A stretch of 34,401 bases of DNA from Paraburkholderia sp. (lineage in GTDB: Bacteria > Pseudomonadota > Gammaproteobacteria > Burkholderiales > Burkholderiaceae). Position 1 is the first letter of the stretch, and each line of letters opens with the position of its first letter. Positions 10,216 through 17,290 of this stretch are shown piece after piece. The DNA lies in contig JAITTX010000171.1 of assembly GCA_031286755.1 (NCBI GenBank), positions 1 through 34,401 of the forward strand, in the 5' to 3' direction. Made by a program: the position numbers and the translations under genes. A model generated the notes under the pieces. That model saw only the letters and a program-made list of their open reading frames with translations, searched no databases and was not told the DNA's origin.

Positions 10216-10506
10216 TTACTGACCGCCGAAGTACACCGATTGCGGGCCCTTGCGCGCCGCTTCGGAAACATAGTGCGCGCCGGCCATCGACGTCGAGCTG
10301 CTCACGCCGCCATACGAGCTGTCACCTTGGGTGACGGGCGCATTCACAGCCGTCGAGACGACGTTCTGATTGCGCTGGGTTTGCTGGAACTCGACGAGCT
10401 GCGCGCGCACCTGGTCACGCGTGAGGCCCTGATCGGATTGAGCGAAAGCGGCCAGCGGCGCGGCGCAGGCAGTGGCGATGACAACGGCTTGAATGAGCGA
10501 CTTCAT
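10216..10506 (-). CDS. DUF4148 domain-containing secreted protein
   Basis: 96-residue protein with an N-terminal signal peptide (MKSLIQAVVIATACAAPLAAFAQ) and a DUF4148-type segment (GLTRDQVRAQLVEFQQTQ). The C-terminus is Ser/Val/Thr-rich and lacks the GYDPxxWxHYPEN block found in the other two copies, so it belongs to a different subtype. The start at 10506 is set by GGAGGT upstream. It is divergent from the DUF4148 gene at 10866. Function unknown. Confidence 0.85.
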   Translation of the reverse strand: MKSLIQAVVIATACAAPLAAFAQSDQGLTRDQVRAQLVEFQQTQRNQNVVSTAVNAPVTQGDSSYGGVSSSTSMAGAHYVSEAARKGPQSVYFGGQ

Positions 10507-10865
10507 GACGATTACCTCCGGAATTGTACGAATCGCCTGGCATGCTGCATTGCGTCGCACATCGCAGGCGTCGACTGGATTCTAGGCAAGCGCGAACGCC
10601 GGATATAGCACGATCGCGGCGAATTCCAGTTGCAAATTTCGCAATAATGCGCGCGCAGCGCGGCACGGATGCGGCTCCGGAACCCCCATCTCATCCGGCC
10701 CCAGAAGCGAAATAATCCAACGGAACAGGCCGAGGATTGTTGTCGCCAGAAGAACACTGAATTCGTTTTATTGGTATTTACCCTTATGTTCAGAGAGCCT
10801 AAAGTGCGTCCATGGGTCACGCCGTCGTGCGAGCCCTTTAAAAATGAACTCGGAGGTCTTTAGTT
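10507..10865. other. 359-base divergent intergenic region between two DUF4148 genes
   Basis: The region is markedly richer in A/T around 10735-10800 than its surroundings. It carries the ribosome sites of both flanking genes (GGAGGT for the leftward gene, CGGAGGT for the rightward). TATAT-like sequence near 10600 on the minus strand may be a -10 element of the leftward gene. No confident promoter pair or hairpin was found. Confidence 0.35.
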
Positions 10866-11129
10866 ATGAATTCGCTTATCAAGGCTGCGGTCGTGGCCGC
10901 CATCATCGCCGTTCCGGCGCTGTCGTTCGCACAATCGCAACAACAGCAACCCGTCACGCGCGCGCAAGTTCGCGCCGAGCTTGCCGAACTGCGCGCAGCG
11001 GGCTACGACCCGAGCGACTGGATGCACTATCCGGAGAACATTCAGGCTGCCGAAGCGCGCGTTGCCGCCAGCAAGGCCAATACGGCTTACGGCCCGTCGA
11101 CGTCCGGCACGTCGCAGTCGAGTCAGTAA
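10866..11129 (+). CDS. DUF4148 domain-containing secreted protein
   Basis: 87-residue protein with a signal peptide (MNSLIKAAVVAAIIAVPALSFAQ) and a full DUF4148 module (VTRAQVRAELAELRAAGYDP, then WMHYPENIQAAEARVA). The tail is Ser/Thr/Gln-rich. A strong CGGAGGT site precedes the ATG. The core closely resembles the protein at 2421. It is probably periplasmic or surface-exposed; its role is unknown. It ends about 85 bases before a strong terminator. Confidence 0.92.
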   Translation: MNSLIKAAVVAAIIAVPALSFAQSQQQQPVTRAQVRAELAELRAAGYDPSDWMHYPENIQAAEARVAASKANTAYGPSTSGTSQSSQ

Positions 11130-11212
11130 CCGGTTCGGCGAGCGCCCTTGAAGGGGCGATCACGCGGGCGCGGTTAGCCCGTTACTGACCTCGCCCGGCA
11201 GCGCTGAAACCA

Positions 11213-11248
11213 ATCAGGCCCGCCGCTCTCACGAGCGGCGGGCCTGAT
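11213..11248 (+). terminator. rho-independent terminator after DUF4148 gene
   Basis: A 16-bp perfect stem (11213-11228 with 11233-11248), 4-base loop TCAC, followed by CGTTTCT. It separates the rightward DUF4148 gene from the leftward glycine-rich lipoprotein gene and may work for both. Confidence 0.85.
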
Positions 11249-11282
11249 CGTTTCTACCGTTGGCGTTCTGGTGCCGCAGTCG

Positions 11283-11792
11283 TTAGTGACGGCTTTCCCG
11301 GATTTCCGCGCCATCGCCGCGACCACCGCCACCGCGCGAGCCGCCCGAACCGCCACCGTGACCGCCGCCACCGCGACCGCCGCCGCCAGCCCAACCGCCC
11401 GAATTACCACCACGGCCGCCACCGCCAGCCCAGCCGCCCGAATTGCCGCCGCGGCCACCGCCGCCATGCCAGCCGTTCGAATCCCCGCCATGGCCACCAC
11501 CGCCGTGCCAGCCGCCCGAGTCGCCACCGCGACCGCCGCCGGGCCGGCCCCACCATCCACCACCGTGGCCGCGATCATTCCAGCCGCGGCGATCGTAATC
11601 GCGGTCGCGATAATAGTCGCCGCCACCGCCCCAAATCCCGACATTCACGCCGCCATATACAGGCGCGGCGCCATAGCCCGGCGCGTAGCCGTAATCCTCA
11701 TAGCCGGGTTGACCGTAGCCGTAGTCGTAACCCGGTGCCGCACACCCCGCGAGCAGGGCAACGGCGCCAGCCATCAGCGCGTACTTGAACAT
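11283..11792 (-). CDS. glycine-rich repeat lipoprotein
   Basis: 169-residue predicted lipoprotein: signal peptide MFKYALMAGAVALLAGC with lipobox LLAGC (Cys17). A Tyr/Gly-rich segment follows (GYDYGYGQPGYEDYGY), then a basic-acidic patch (YRDRDYDRRGWNDRGH). Residues 87-138 are four 13-residue repeats of the form GRGGxSGGWxGGG, followed by a degenerate Gly tail. GGAAAGGAGG precedes the ATG. It is likely anchored in the outer membrane and intrinsically disordered. Such Gly/Trp/Tyr-rich lipoproteins have no defined function. Confidence 0.8.
   Translation of the reverse strand: MFKYALMAGAVALLAGCAAPGYDYGYGQPGYEDYGYAPGYGAAPVYGGVNVGIWGGGGDYYRDRDYDRRGWNDRGHGGGWWGRPGGGRGGDSGGWHGGGGHGGDSNGWHGGGGRGGNSGGWAGGGGRGGNSGGWAGGGGRGGGGHGGGSGGSRGGGGRGDGAEIRESRH
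11379..11534 (-). repeat. four 39-bp in-frame tandem repeats in lipoprotein gene
   Basis: Four consecutive 39-base units encode residues 87-99, 100-112, 113-125 and 126-138 of the lipoprotein. The last two units are identical at protein level; the first two carry Asp and His substitutions. The unit length is a multiple of three, so copy-number changes would keep the frame. Confidence 0.8.
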
Positions 11793-11933
11793 GGCGAAAC
11801 CTCCTTTCCATCTGTAAGAAAGCGGCGCCTGTCGGAGGTTCTTGCTGAATTGTGAGCGTGGGTAACGAATGTAACGGCCGAATGTCCCGGCGCGACCGGC
11901 CGGGTCCTCCTTCATCCGCATCATGTTTTGGAC

Positions 11934-12128
11934 TTAGTTGCGGCGGCCAAGCGCGGCGTCGATCTTCTGATCGGTCTTGAATTGGCTCAGCGAATACACG
12001 GCCCAGATGGCGGCGGGGATCCAGCCGATCAGCGTGATTTGCAGGATCAGGCAGATGATGCCCGCAAGCGGCCGGCCAATCGTGAAGAACAGCAACCAGG
12101 GCAAAACGAGTGCAATCAGAAGACGCAT
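11934..12128 (-). CDS. YqaE/Pmp3-family membrane protein
   Basis: 64-residue two-helix inner-membrane protein of the Pmp3/YqaE family: LLIALVLPWLLFFTIGRPLAGIICLILQITLIGWIPAAIWAVYSL, followed by a short charged tail. Members influence membrane potential and salt or stress tolerance in yeast, plants and bacteria; the bacterial role is poorly defined. The start at 12128 was chosen because the preceding in-frame extension to 12308 overlaps the next gene and lacks homology. It lies 29 bases after the DUF1653 gene on the same strand, so the two may be co-transcribed. Confidence 0.85.
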   Translation of the reverse strand: MRLLIALVLPWLLFFTIGRPLAGIICLILQITLIGWIPAAIWAVYSLSQFKTDQKIDAALGRRN

Positions 12129-12157
12129 CCTGGGATAAACCTCGCAAGTAAAAACAG

Positions 12158-12352
12158 TTAATTGACGGGAGCAAAGCGCGGCACGAGCGCGCCTTCGAAT
12201 TCGACCAGCTCGAAGAAGACGGAGGCGGGCCGCGTCCAGATCGTGCCGTTCGCGGCCCGGTACACGATCATCGTGACCGATGGGTCGGATTCGAGCGTCG
12301 CCTCGCAAACCAGTTCGTAGATGCCGCCCTTGTAGTGCCGATAGCGCACCAT
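12158..12352 (-). CDS. DUF1653 domain-containing protein
   Basis: 64-residue protein matching DUF1653 along its whole length: YRHYKGGIYELVCEATLES, MIVYRAANGTIWTRPASVFFE and ALVPRFAPV. This is a small cytoplasmic beta-rich fold of unknown function, widespread in bacteria. The ATG at 12352 has AGGGAAAGG upstream; longer in-frame extensions overlap the TetR gene and are not supported. It is followed by the YqaE gene. Confidence 0.9.
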   Translation of the reverse strand: MVRYRHYKGGIYELVCEATLESDPSVTMIVYRAANGTIWTRPASVFFELVEFEGALVPRFAPVN

Positions 12353-12411
12353 TGCCTTTCCCTCATCGATCGCGCAAGACGCGTAGTTTACCAATGGATT
12401 TAGCAATGGAC

Positions 12412-13080
12412 TCAGCCACGGATCGGGCGCGCCTTCGAGGGGGCGCTGGTCTGCACCGCCGTGCCGCAGATGAGCGCCACGCCCGCCGCCGCGGTCGCGC
12501 GCAGCGCAGCACGTGGCTCGCCTGCCCGCGCGCGCAAGGCGATGCTGTGCAACAGCGCCGACGCCACGCGCGCCAGCATCGCCGGATCCGCATCCGCGGG
12601 TAATTCGCCTTGCCGCAGCGCGTGCTGCAAGCGCCGCTCGAAGGCCTGATCGAACGCGCGCAAGCCTGCCGCGAGCCGCTCGCGCACGGCGGCGTCTGCC
12701 ACCGCCTCGACCGCCGCCGTGCCGATCAGCAAGCAGCCGCGCTGCGCGGCGCGCGGCGGCAAATACCACGCGAGCGCGCCGTCGAACACGCGCAACAGCG
12801 CCTCGGCAAGCGGGAGCGTCTCGCCGAGCGCCGCGTCCATTGCCGCGCGGCCCGCTTCGACATAACGCTCGACGGTCTGCAGGTAGAGTGCGTGCTTGTC
12901 GCCGAACGCGGCATAGAGGCTCGGTCGGTTCATGCCGGTCGCCGCGCTCAGATCGTCCAGCGAGGTGCCCGCGTAGCCGTTGTGCCAGAAGGTGTCGCGC
13001 GCCTGCGCGAGCGCTGCTTCGGGATCGTAGGCACGGGGCCGCCCGCGCGGGCGGCCATCCTTTTTTGTACCGGATTGCAT
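12412..13080 (-). CDS. TetR/AcrR-family transcriptional regulator
   Basis: 222-residue repressor. A basic arm (KKDGRPRGRPRAYDPEAAL) precedes a TetR helix-turn-helix around residues 25-65 (FWHNGYAGTSLDDLSAATGMNRPSLYAAFGDKHALY). The C-terminal ligand domain has the GCLLIGTAAVEA segment common in the subgroup beside reductases and transferases. The ATG at 13080 starts the typical arm but has no ribosome site; the next in-frame ATG upstream (13131) would cross the intergenic operator region. It is divergent from the glutathione S-transferase gene, which it probably represses (inference). Confidence 0.9.
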   Translation of the reverse strand: MQSGTKKDGRPRGRPRAYDPEAALAQARDTFWHNGYAGTSLDDLSAATGMNRPSLYAAFGDKHALYLQTVERYVEAGRAAMDAALGETLPLAEALLRVFDGALAWYLPPRAAQRGCLLIGTAAVEAVADAAVRERLAAGLRAFDQAFERRLQHALRQGELPADADPAMLARVASALLHSIALRARAGEPRAALRATAAAGVALICGTAVQTSAPSKARPIRG

Positions 13081-13093
13081 AGAAATATTGAAA

Positions 13094-13136
13094 CGGCTAT
13101 TTTTGTTCACTATAGTACAAAAAACCGCCAAGGAGG
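13094..13136. promoter_or_regulatory. candidate TetR operator and GST ribosome site
   Basis: The short AT-rich gap between the TetR and GST genes contains the perfect palindrome ACTATAGT (13109-13116) inside a wider TTTTTGT...ACAAAAA near-dyad. This is where a divergent TetR repressor would be expected to bind. AGGAGG (13131-13136) abuts the ATG at 13137 and is well spaced only for the second ATG at 13143, which sets the GST start. Confidence 0.45.
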
Positions 13137-13142
13137 ATGACG

Positions 13143-13775
13143 ATGGAACTGTACTTCGCCCCGCTCGCCTGTTCGCTCGCCTCGCGTATCGCGCTCTATG
13201 AGGCGAACGCGTCCGCCCGCTTCATTCAAGTCGATACGCAGTCCAAACAACTGGCCGAGGGCAGCGACTTTTACGCCATCAACGCGCTCGGCCAGGTGCC
13301 GGTGCTGCGCGATGACGACGGCTGGACGCTGACCGAAAACACCGCCGTGCTGCCGTGGATCGCCGAGCGCTTCCCGCAGGCGCAACTCGCGCCGCCAGCC
13401 GGCACCCGCGAACGCGCGCGCATGCAGCAGTGGCTCGGCTTCATCGGCACGGAACTGCACAAGGCCGTGTTCGTGCCGCTTCTCGGGCAAGGCGTGGAAG
13501 ACGAGGTGAAACGCTATGCGCGCGACAAGGTGGAGCGGCGCTTCGCACTGCTCGAAGCGCATCTTGCGGGACGCACGTATCTGCTCGATGCATTCAGCGT
13601 CGCCGATGCCTATCTCGTCACCGTGCTCAACTGGGCGCCGTATGCGGGCATCGATCTCGCGCGCTGGCCCGCCGTCGCCGACTACGCGCGGCGCATGCGC
13701 GAGCGCCCGGCCGTCGCGCGCGCCATGACGGAAGAGCTCGAATTTTTCCGGCGCGAACGCGAAAAGCAGAAGTAG
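13143..13775 (+). CDS. glutathione S-transferase family protein
   Basis: 210-residue GST, probably beta-class-like. The N-terminal thioredoxin-fold domain starts MELYFAPLACSLASRIAL, with Cys10 in the position used by bacterial beta-class enzymes, then NALGQVPVL (cis-Pro) and the glutathione-contacting TENTAVLPWIAERF. The alpha-helical C-domain has the FSVADAYLVTVLNWA motif containing the conserved N-capping Asp. Cytoplasmic; conjugates or reduces electrophiles with glutathione. It is divergent from the TetR gene with a 62-base gap, a detoxification pair. Substrate unknown. Confidence 0.92.
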   Translation: MELYFAPLACSLASRIALYEANASARFIQVDTQSKQLAEGSDFYAINALGQVPVLRDDDGWTLTENTAVLPWIAERFPQAQLAPPAGTRERARMQQWLGFIGTELHKAVFVPLLGQGVEDEVKRYARDKVERRFALLEAHLAGRTYLLDAFSVADAYLVTVLNWAPYAGIDLARWPAVADYARRMRERPAVARAMTEELEFFRREREKQK

Positions 13776-13877
13776 CGGACGACGTGGCGCGCGTGACGCC
13801 CGCCTGGTTGCGGGCACAACGAGATGGCGTCTTTGTCACGCCGGAGCACGCGCGACCGGCGTGCCGCGCGCTCAGGC

Positions 13878-14681
13878 TCAGGTCGCGAAACCGGCGAACA
13901 CGGCCTTCAGGTCGCGGCCTGAGCGCAATTGCGCCTGGCGCACCACGCGCTCCTCGATTTCGGCCAGATGCTCGCGCATGGTGGCAAGCGCCGCCGCCTG
14001 ATCGCCGGCTTCCAGCGCCGCGATGATCTGCGCGTGCTCGTCGGGCGCGCACGAGGTGGCCTTCGACGGATCGAACAGCGCCTTGTAGAGCTCCGTGCGC
14101 GCGACGAGTTGCGCGAGCGCGGCCACCAGCGCCGCGCCGCCCGCGAGCTCGGTCAGGATCAGATGAAACTGGCCCGCGAGGCGCACCGCCTCGTCCACGC
14201 GGCCCTCGCGCAGCGCCTTCTTTTCGCTGCGCACGTGCGCCGCGAGCTGGCGGCGCATGCCCGCGTCGAGCGCGCCGCACAGACTCGCGGCCACGCCCGC
14301 CTCCACCACCTGGCGCGCCCGGTAGGTCGCGCGGATGTCCTCCTCGGAAGGCGACGGCACGAATGCGCCGCGATTGGGCTCCAGCACGAGCTTGCCTTCG
14401 AAGCCCAGGCGCGCGAGCACCTTGCGCAGCGCGCCGCGCGTGCAGCCGAACGCGGCCGCGAGCTCGCGCTCCACCAGTTGCTGGCCCGGCGCGAGCTTGC
14501 CTTGCAGCAGCGCCGAATTGATCGAGGCGTAGACGAGCGCTTCGATGTCGTCGGCGCTTTCGCCCGGCCCCGGCGCGTGCTGGGCAAGCGGGTCGGCAGC
14601 CGCATCGGCGTGAGTGGCATGAGCGCCTTGGGGCGCCGCGCCCGCGCGGGCGGATCGTGCTGATCGTGTGGTGGAAGCCAT
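13878..14681 (-). CDS. GntR-family regulator with FCD ligand domain
   Basis: 267-residue regulator. A low-complexity Ala-rich N-tail is followed by a GntR winged helix (IEALVYASINSALLQGKLAPGQQLVERELAAAFGCTRGALRKVLARLGFEG) and an FCD effector domain with metal/ligand residues in TYRARQVVEAGVAASL, FHLILTELAGG and MREHLAEIEERV. FCD regulators respond to small organic acids or cyanate-type metabolites. I used the ATG at 14681; an in-frame ATG at 14726 is possible. It is divergent from a CynX-type transporter whose promoter carries three GTnnAC sites, so it probably controls that transporter and itself. Confidence 0.9.
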   Translation of the reverse strand: MASTTRSARSARAGAAPQGAHATHADAAADPLAQHAPGPGESADDIEALVYASINSALLQGKLAPGQQLVERELAAAFGCTRGALRKVLARLGFEGKLVLEPNRGAFVPSPSEEDIRATYRARQVVEAGVAASLCGALDAGMRRQLAAHVRSEKKALREGRVDEAVRLAGQFHLILTELAGGAALVAALAQLVARTELYKALFDPSKATSCAPDEHAQIIAALEAGDQAAALATMREHLAEIEERVVRQAQLRSGRDLKAVFAGFAT

Positions 14682-14816
14682 GAGAGAAAGCGCAAGCAGA
14701 CGGAATCGGACTGAGTCAGGCGGCATTGTAGCGACGCGCGCACCCCGGCGATATACGCGAAGCGTGCGCCGGCACGAATTCTCGCCCTATACCGGCCATA
14801 GCAGCAGCGATTATGA

Positions 14817-14872
14817 TTGTTGACAATTATTTTGTATAATGGTCAACCAAAAGTTGCAATTAAGGTTGACCC
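14817..14872. promoter_or_regulatory. three GTnnAC operator-like sites at 23-bp spacing
   Basis: TTGTTGACAA (14817-14826), TGGTCAACCA (14840-14849) and AGGTTGACCC (14863-14872) each carry a GTnnAC core, and their starts are exactly 23 bases apart. FCD-type GntR regulators generally bind TnGTnnnACnA-like dyads. TATAAT at 14835-14840 lies between sites 1 and 2, so binding would block the promoter; site 3 ends next to the transporter's ATG. Confidence 0.6.
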
Positions 14873-14873
14873 G

Positions 14874-16151
14874 ATGAGCACGACTTCCGACCCCTTTGAT
14901 TCCTGCCAGCGCGCCACGGCCGTATCGGCGCGCACGAGCGCGCTCGTCTGGTATGCCGCCATCGTCGCGATCGGATTGAATCTGCGGCCGCTGCTCACCT
15001 CGATCAGCCCGCTCATGGCGACCATCCGCGATGCCACCGGCCTCTCGTTCTACGGCGCCTCGCTGCTCACGAGCCTGCCGGTTGTCGCCATGGGGCTGGG
15101 CGCGTTCGGCACCGGCGTGCTCGCGCGGCGTCTCGGCGACACGCGCGGCGTGGCGCTCGGCCTCATCGCCATCGCCGCGGCTTGCGGCGCGCGCGCGTTC
15201 GCGCAGACGGGCGGCGCGCTCATGCTCACGGCCACTGCGGCCGGCGCCGGTGTCGCAGCCATTCAGGCGCTGTTGCCCGCTGTGATGAAGCAGCGTTTCG
15301 CGCACCGCGTGCCGCTCGCCATGGGGCTCTTTTCGGCATCGATCATGGGCGGCGGCGGCCTGGGCGCAAGCCTGAGCCCGCTGGCCGCGCGCCTTGGCGG
15401 CTCGTGGCACGCGGCGCTCGCCGTCTGGGCGCTGCCCGCGCTCGCCGCGCTCGCGCTGTGGGTCTGGCTCAACCACGGCGCCCGCCCGGGCGCGCAGGCC
15501 AAGGCCAGCCCGAATCCGGCCGCCGCCAGCGGCCACGCCCCCGTGCCGGTATGGCGCAAGCGCCGCGCATGGACGCTCGGCCTGCACTTCGGCCTCGTGA
15601 ACGGCGGCTATACCAGCCTCGTGGCGTGGCTGCCCGCGTACTATCAGCAGCACGGCGCGAGCGTCGCGGGCAGCGGCTCGCTGCTCGCCGCCATGACGGT
15701 CTTCCAGGCCATCTGCGCGCTTCTGCTGCCGCTCGCGGCGGCCCGCTTCAAGGATCGCCGCCCCTGGCTCATCGCCGGGCTGACCGCCCAGTTGCTCGGC
15801 ATCGGAGGGCTCGCCGCCTGGCCCGAGGCCGCGCCGCTCCTCTGGGTCGCGCTCGCCGGCGCGGGGCTGGGCGGAACCTTCTCGGTCTCACTCGTCACCG
15901 CGCTCGACCACTCGGGCGACCACCGCATTGCCGCAAGCCTGGTCGCGTTCGTGCAGGGGCTCGGCTTCGTGATCGCGGCAGTCGCACCGGTCGTGGCCGG
16001 CCGCGTGCGCGACCTCACCGGCAGCTTCACCGCCGCATGGATCATGCTCGCCATCTCCATCGCCGCGATGATCGTGCTCACCGTGGCCTTCTCGCCGCGC
16101 AGCTATGGCCACTGGCTCGGCCGGCATGGCGCCGCCGCGCCCGACGCCTGA
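14874..16151 (+). CDS. CynX/NimT-family MFS transporter
   Basis: 425-residue major facilitator of the CynX/NimT branch (cyanate or 2-nitroimidazole transporters). Twelve helices are apparent; the first carries the branch hallmark GLNLRPLLTSISPLM. Also visible are FGTGVLARRLGDTRG (motif A region between helices 2 and 3) and the second-half GLVNGGYTSLVAWLPAYYQ. The ATG at 14874 follows AAGG, and the protein has a normal length. It is divergent from the FCD-GntR regulator with the operator array between them. The substrate is not predictable; no cyanase or nitroimidazole genes lie nearby. Confidence 0.9.
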   Translation: MSTTSDPFDSCQRATAVSARTSALVWYAAIVAIGLNLRPLLTSISPLMATIRDATGLSFYGASLLTSLPVVAMGLGAFGTGVLARRLGDTRGVALGLIAIAAACGARAFAQTGGALMLTATAAGAGVAAIQALLPAVMKQRFAHRVPLAMGLFSASIMGGGGLGASLSPLAARLGGSWHAALAVWALPALAALALWVWLNHGARPGAQAKASPNPAAASGHAPVPVWRKRRAWTLGLHFGLVNGGYTSLVAWLPAYYQQHGASVAGSGSLLAAMTVFQAICALLLPLAAARFKDRRPWLIAGLTAQLLGIGGLAAWPEAAPLLWVALAGAGLGGTFSVSLVTALDHSGDHRIAASLVAFVQGLGFVIAAVAPVVAGRVRDLTGSFTAAWIMLAISIAAMIVLTVAFSPRSYGHWLGRHGAAAPDA

Positions 16152-16248
16152 TTCGGGGGCCGGTTCACGCTCATAACAGGCCCGAGGAACATTCGCACGT
16201 CGGCTGCCGCATCCGCGCAACATTGGCGCGGTATGCTCCGACAAACGT

Positions 16249-16277
16249 TTGCATTCACCGCTGTACGAATGTACAGT
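16249..16277 (+). promoter_or_regulatory. candidate promoter with embedded LexA-like box
   Basis: TTGCAT (16249-16254) and TACAGT (16272-16277) are separated by 17 bases, a good sigma-70 spacing. The spacer and -10 contain CTGTACGAATGTACAG (16261-16276), which fits the CTGT-N8-ACAG LexA consensus with perfect 6-bp arms. It points towards the secreted-protein gene at 16417. Confidence 0.5.
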
Positions 16278-16416
16278 GCGTGCAGCCGATTCCCCGTGCC
16301 GCCCGCTTGCCGTACCGGGCTGCGCCGCCCTTCTGGCGGGCGCGCCCGCCAGCCTCACGCGCCGCGCGAGGCCGGTGCGGCAAGGCGGGTTGGCTCACCG
16401 AAACGGAGATCACGAC

Positions 16417-16860
16417 GTGCGATTAATCTTGACGGGGACCATGCTGTGCGTCCTCGCATCCACCGCGCTCGCTGGGGAACATTACACCGAGGTCTGGAAC
16501 CCACCCGAGGCACGCACGCCCGGCGCGCGTCCGGCCACGCCCGACAAGAAGGCCCGTGCGCACCATGGCGCGAAGCACAAGCTCGCCAGCACGGGGCGGG
16601 TGGATACGCGCAAGGTGGCCGAGCCCGCGCTGCGCGCTTCGGCTGCCACCGTGCCGATGCTGCCCAATATGCCCAACGGCACGCCAGCCGGCGGCTCGAA
16701 GTCGAACCGTGACCGCGCTCCCTTCATCCCGCCGCAGATCGGCCCCGACGGCAACGTGCTGCAAGTGAGCTATGCGGCACCCGCTCACCGCGCTCAAAAC
16801 CCGCTCATGCTCGTGCCGACCGTCCCGGCCGCGGCGCAGTCCGCCTCCGGCGCGCGCTGA
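16417..16860 (+). CDS. small secreted protein of unknown function
   Basis: 147-residue protein with a signal peptide (MRLILTGTMLCVLASTALAG, GTG start at 16417, GGAG 9 bases upstream). The mature part is Pro/Ala/Lys-rich and probably disordered: HYTEVWNPPEARTP, a Lys/His patch (PDKKARAHHGAKHK), SKSNRDRAPFIPPQIGPDGNVLQVSY and an Ala-rich end. No family is recognised. It is preceded by a candidate promoter overlapping a LexA-like box about 140 bases upstream. The frame is open upstream to 16249, but that part shows no ribosome site or domain. Confidence 0.75.
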   Translation: MRLILTGTMLCVLASTALAGEHYTEVWNPPEARTPGARPATPDKKARAHHGAKHKLASTGRVDTRKVAEPALRASAATVPMLPNMPNGTPAGGSKSNRDRAPFIPPQIGPDGNVLQVSYAAPAHRAQNPLMLVPTVPAAAQSASGAR

Positions 16861-16887
16861 GCGCCGCTTTCTCCAGCCTTACCCACG

Positions 16888-16917
16888 AAAAAGCGCACAA
16901 AAAAGCGCGCAAAAAAA
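16888..16917. repeat. three helically phased A-tracts
   Basis: Runs of five, six and seven A (16888-16892, 16899-16904, 16911-16917) alternate with GCGCAC/GCGCGC and start 11 and 12 bases apart. Such phasing near the helical repeat produces intrinsic DNA curvature. It lies downstream of the secreted-protein gene and just before a hairpin. Confidence 0.6.
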
Positions 16918-16942
16918 GCCCCGTCACCTTGCGGTGCGGGGC
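16911..16942 (-). terminator. hairpin with T-run on the minus strand
   Basis: GCCCCG-T-CACC (16918-16928) pairs with GGTG-CGGGGC (16933-16942) around a TTGC loop with one bulged base. Seven A precede it on the plus strand, giving a T7 tract after the hairpin on the minus strand. No minus-strand gene is recognised just to its right, so either an unannotated minus transcript ends here or it acts poorly on the plus strand for the secreted-protein gene. Confidence 0.5.
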
Positions 16943-16967
16943 CCAATCCCATGTCAAGGAGATGCTC

Positions 16968-17051
16968 ATGTGCTCCGCATGGGATGGGACTAAGCGCCTG
17001 GCACGAAGTCCCATCGACAAGGAGACGGCTTCATTCTGGCAGCGCCCATGA
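16968..17051 (+). CDS. candidate 27-residue small protein
   Basis: ATG at 16968 is preceded by AAGGAG with a 6-base gap, a near-ideal ribosome site, and the frame runs 27 codons to TGA at 17049. The peptide begins MCSAWDGTKRLARSPIDKE and ends FWQRP: mixed charge, two Trp, one Cys, no membrane helix. No family is recognised. The coding segment overlaps two inverted repeats, which could link its translation to mRNA folding. It could be a small protein, a leader peptide for the reductase 240 bases downstream, or chance. Codon use is unremarkable. Confidence 0.35.
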   Translation: MCSAWDGTKRLARSPIDKETASFWQRP

Positions 17052-17290
17052 AGCGGCCAAACCAATGCTTTCAGCTATGCATATGGCCCGCGACATGCAC
17101 AGCCAACCCGTTCCGTGCACATATCCTTAGAAAAAAAAGTCGTTTCGCGCGGCGCGGCGCGCTCACTAAGATGGCGGTTCAGGCTTCACTCGCGCCCGCC
17201 CGGCATCGGGCACCAGGAGCGAGACCACGCGTTGCCGCGCGTTGCCGACGGCCCGCACCGGGCCACCACCGCTTATCCGAGGAGCACCCC

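Larger units (their letters stand above)
16861..17290. other. 430-base structured intergenic region
   Basis: The region holds three phased A-tracts (16888-16917), a hairpin with a minus-strand T-run (16911-16942), an ORF of 27 codons with a strong ribosome site (16968-17051), and inverted repeats ATCCCATG/CATGGGAT (16946-16953, 16977-16984) and GATGGGAC/GTCCCATC (16983-16990, 17008-17015). A second A8 run lies near 17133. The frame of the downstream FMN reductase is open back to 17048, but no start or homology supports that extension. Confidence 0.5.

Noticed and set aside
14820..14840. TTGACA and TATAAT as one consensus promoter
   Set aside because: Only nine bases separate the two hexamers, too few for sigma-70. 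TTGACA is better explained as part of the first operator-like dyad; the TATAAT may use another -35.
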